Shown piece after piece: positions 7,433 to 9,105 of a stretch of DNA of 9,105 nt; the stretch's first letter is position 1, and every line of letters starts with the position of its first letter. The notes beneath the pieces were generated by a model. The model worked only from the letters and a program-made list of their open reading frames with translations, made no database searches and had not been told where the DNA came from. Source of the stretch: Pseudomonadota bacterium. Its GTDB lineage: Bacteria > Pseudomonadota > Alphaproteobacteria > Sphingomonadales > Sphingomonadaceae. Where the stretch lies: assembly GCA_947474905.1 (NCBI GenBank), contig CANJKQ010000017.1:1-9105 (forward strand), written 5' to 3'. Made by a program: the position numbers and the translations under genes.

Positions 7433-9105
7433 ATGTCCGCCACCCCCACTCCCATGATGGCGCAATATCTCGCGCTGAAGGCGGAGGCCGGCGATTGCCT
7501 GCTTTTCTATCGCATGGGCGATTTCTTTGAGCTGTTCTTTGACGATGCCAAGGTTGCGAGTGCTTGCCTCGACATCGCGCTCACCGCGCGCGGCGAGCAT
7601 GACGGGCAGCCGGTTGCGATGTGCGGGGTGCCTGCGCACGCCGCAGAAGGATATCTCGCCCGGCTGATCAAGGCGGGGCACAAAGTCGCCATCGCCGACC
7701 AGACCGAAAGCCCGGAAGAGGCCCGCAAGGCGCGCGGATCAAAAGCGCTGGTGGCGCGCGCCATCGTCCGCATCGTGACCGCCGGCACGCTGACCGAAGA
7801 GGCGCTGCTTGACACCCGCACGGCCAATTGGTGCGTGGCGATCGGCGAGGCGGCGGGCGGCGTCGCCATTGCGGCGGCGGACATTTCGACCGGGCGGTTC
7901 GACATCATCGACAGCAGCGCCGCCAATGTAACAGCCGATCTCGCCCGACTTGCCCCTGCCGAGGCGGTGGTGGCCGAGGGCAGTGCGCTTGACGCCCTTG
8001 CCACCGGCACGCGACCGCGCGGCGATTTTGACAGCGGGCGCGGCGAGGCGCGGTTGAAATCGCTGTTCGGCGTCGCGACGCTTGACAGTTTTGGCAGTTT
8101 CAGCCGGGCAGGGCTGGCGGCCGCAGCGGGATTGATCGCCTATCTGGACCATACCGCCAAGGGCGCGCTGCCCTTTCTGCAGCCGCCCCGATTATCCGCC
8201 GCCAACACCGCTATGGCCATCGACGCGGCGACACGCGACAGCCTGGAACTCACCCGGTCGATCAATGGCAGCCGCAGCGGCAGCCTGCTCGATGCCGTCG
8301 ACCGCACCGTAACGGCGGCGGGCGCGCGCCTGCTCGCTGCCGATATTGCCGCGCCGCTGCTCGATCGCGGTGCGATCACCGCGCGGCTCGACCTTGTGCA
8401 ATGGTTGCACGACGACGCGGCGCAGCGCGACGTGCTGCGCGGCATTCTCCGCGCGGCGCCCGATATTGGCCGGGCCCTGGGGCGGTTGGCGGCGGGGCGC
8501 GGCTCTCCCCGCGATCTGGGCCTGCTCCGCGACGGGCTCGACGCCGCCTGGCGATTGGGCGAGCGGCTCGACCGGATCGATCCCGCGCCGTCGCTGCTTG
8601 CCGAGCTTGCGCCTGCGCTGCGCGGCCATGGCGCACTGATCGATCTACTCCGCCGCGCGCTGGTGCCGGTACCGCCGATCGATGCGAGCCAGGGCGGCTA
8701 TATTGCCGAGGGCTATGACCCCGCGCTCGACGATCTGCGCGATGCCGGCGCAGGCGGCAGGCGCGCGATCGCGGCCCTCGAAGCCGAATATCGCCAGCGC
8801 ACCGGGATCAGCGCGCTCAAAATCCGCCACAACGGCGTGCTTGGCTATCATATCGAAGTGCCGGCGCGGGCCGCCGACCCGCTGATGAAGGCCGATTCAG
8901 GCTTTACCCATCGCCAGACCATGGCGGGCGCGGTGCGCTTTAACGCCGCCGAGCTCCACGATGTCGCCGTCAGGGTGACGCAGGCGGGTGCGCACGCTTT
9001 GGCAGCGGAAGCGGCGCATCTGGAGGAATTGACCGAGGCCGTCCTGGCGCGACGTCATGCCATCGCCGCCACCGCCGACGCGCTTGCCCGATTGGATGTC
9101 GCATC
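7433..9105 (+). CDS. mutS: DNA mismatch repair protein MutS, 3' end cut by window edge
   Basis: The frame is open for 557 codons to the right edge. MutS recognises mismatches and small loops in newly replicated DNA and recruits MutL. Seen: the mismatch-reading motif GDFFELF (29-35) with wedge Phe31 and Glu33, domain I sequence MCGVPAHAAEGYLARLIKAG (63-82), VTAGTLTEE (115-123) leading into the connector domain, the core levers (TRDSLELTRSINGSRSGSLL, about 267-286), and the clamp/core return around LKIRHNGVLGYHIEV (about 461-475) and RQTMAGAVRFNAAELHD (about 494-510). The Walker ATPase domain, normally after residue 600 of about 850-880, lies beyond the window. The start is ATG 7433 (MSATPTPMMAQYLALK); an in-frame ATG at 7421 would add four residues (MRVA). 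Neither has a recognisable Shine-Dalgarno, so the exact start is uncertain. All visible key residues are intact. Confidence 0.95.
   Translation, partial: MSATPTPMMAQYLALKAEAGDCLLFYRMGDFFELFFDDAKVASACLDIALTARGEHDGQPVAMCGVPAHAAEGYLARLIKAGHKVAIADQTESPEEARKARGSKALVARAIVRIVTAGTLTEEALLDTRTANWCVAIGEAAGGVAIAAADISTGRFDIIDSSAANVTADLARLAPAEAVVAEGSALDALATGTRPRGDFDSGRGEARLKSLFGVATLDSFGSFSRAGLAAAAGLIAYLDHTAKGALPFLQPPRLSAANTAMAIDAATRDSLELTRSINGSRSGSLLDAVDRTVTAAGARLLAADIAAPLLDRGAITARLDLVQWLHDDAAQRDVLRGILRAAPDIGRALGRLAAGRGSPRDLGLLRDGLDAAWRLGERLDRIDPAPSLLAELAPALRGHGALIDLLRRALVPVPPIDASQGGYIAEGYDPALDDLRDAGAGGRRAIAALEAEYRQRTGISALKIRHNGVLGYHIEVPARAADPLMKADSGFTHRQTMAGAVRFNAAELHDVAVRVTQAGAHALAAEAAHLEELTEAVLARRHAIAATADALARLDVA

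Noticed and set aside
7337..7681. N-terminal extension of the malic enzyme reading frame by 115 codons.
   Set aside because: It would overlap the start of mutS antisense, has no family similarity, and the ATG at 7336 has its own Shine-Dalgarno and gives the usual protein length.

Overview
The window is high-GC bacterial DNA, densely coded on both strands. It looks like an alphaproteobacterium, most likely of the order Sphingomonadales (Sphingomonas, Sphingopyxis or Novosphingobium type). That placement is inferred from codon use, from the protein sequences, and from a hybrid malic enzyme (maeB) lying divergent to mutS. No rRNA, tRNA, CRISPR array, insertion sequence or phage gene was found. 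No stretch longer than 300 bases lacks a gene.

Left part (1-4356) is a small catabolic-looking cluster. A leftward pair encodes a short-chain dehydrogenase (1314-2141) and, overlapping its stop codon, a GPH/MFS_2-type transporter that runs off the left edge (1-1314). A rightward pair diverges from a 155-base intergenic region: an acyl-CoA dehydrogenase (2297-3442) and a second, RhlG-like short-chain dehydrogenase (3568-4356). The 125-base gap in the rightward pair is filled by a sphingomonad-style GC-rich inverted repeat whose outer right arm also supplies the ribosome binding site of the second dehydrogenase. Two SDRs, an acyl-CoA dehydrogenase and a transporter together suggest uptake and oxidation of a hydroxylated or lipid-like carbon source via CoA thioesters. 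The substrate cannot be read from the sequence.

Middle part (4363-5077) is a type II toxin-antitoxin module on the minus strand: a Phd/YefM-like antitoxin followed, with a 4-base overlap, by a PIN-domain (VapC-type) toxin. A perfect 18-bp palindrome sits just upstream of the antitoxin ribosome binding site and overlaps a possible -10 box; it is the best candidate for the autoregulatory operator. Base composition drops visibly here, which fits a laterally acquired islet between two core genes.

Right part (5078-9105) is core metabolism and genome maintenance. A complete hybrid NADP-type malic enzyme (malic domains plus a phosphotransacetylase-like C-terminal domain) is read leftward. It diverges across about 96 bases from mutS, which is read rightward and cut by the window edge before its ATPase domain.

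Nothing here demands a wholly new biological system. The points most worth checking are the TA operator palindrome, the repeat that doubles as a translation signal, and the unknown substrate of the transporter/SDR/ACAD cluster.
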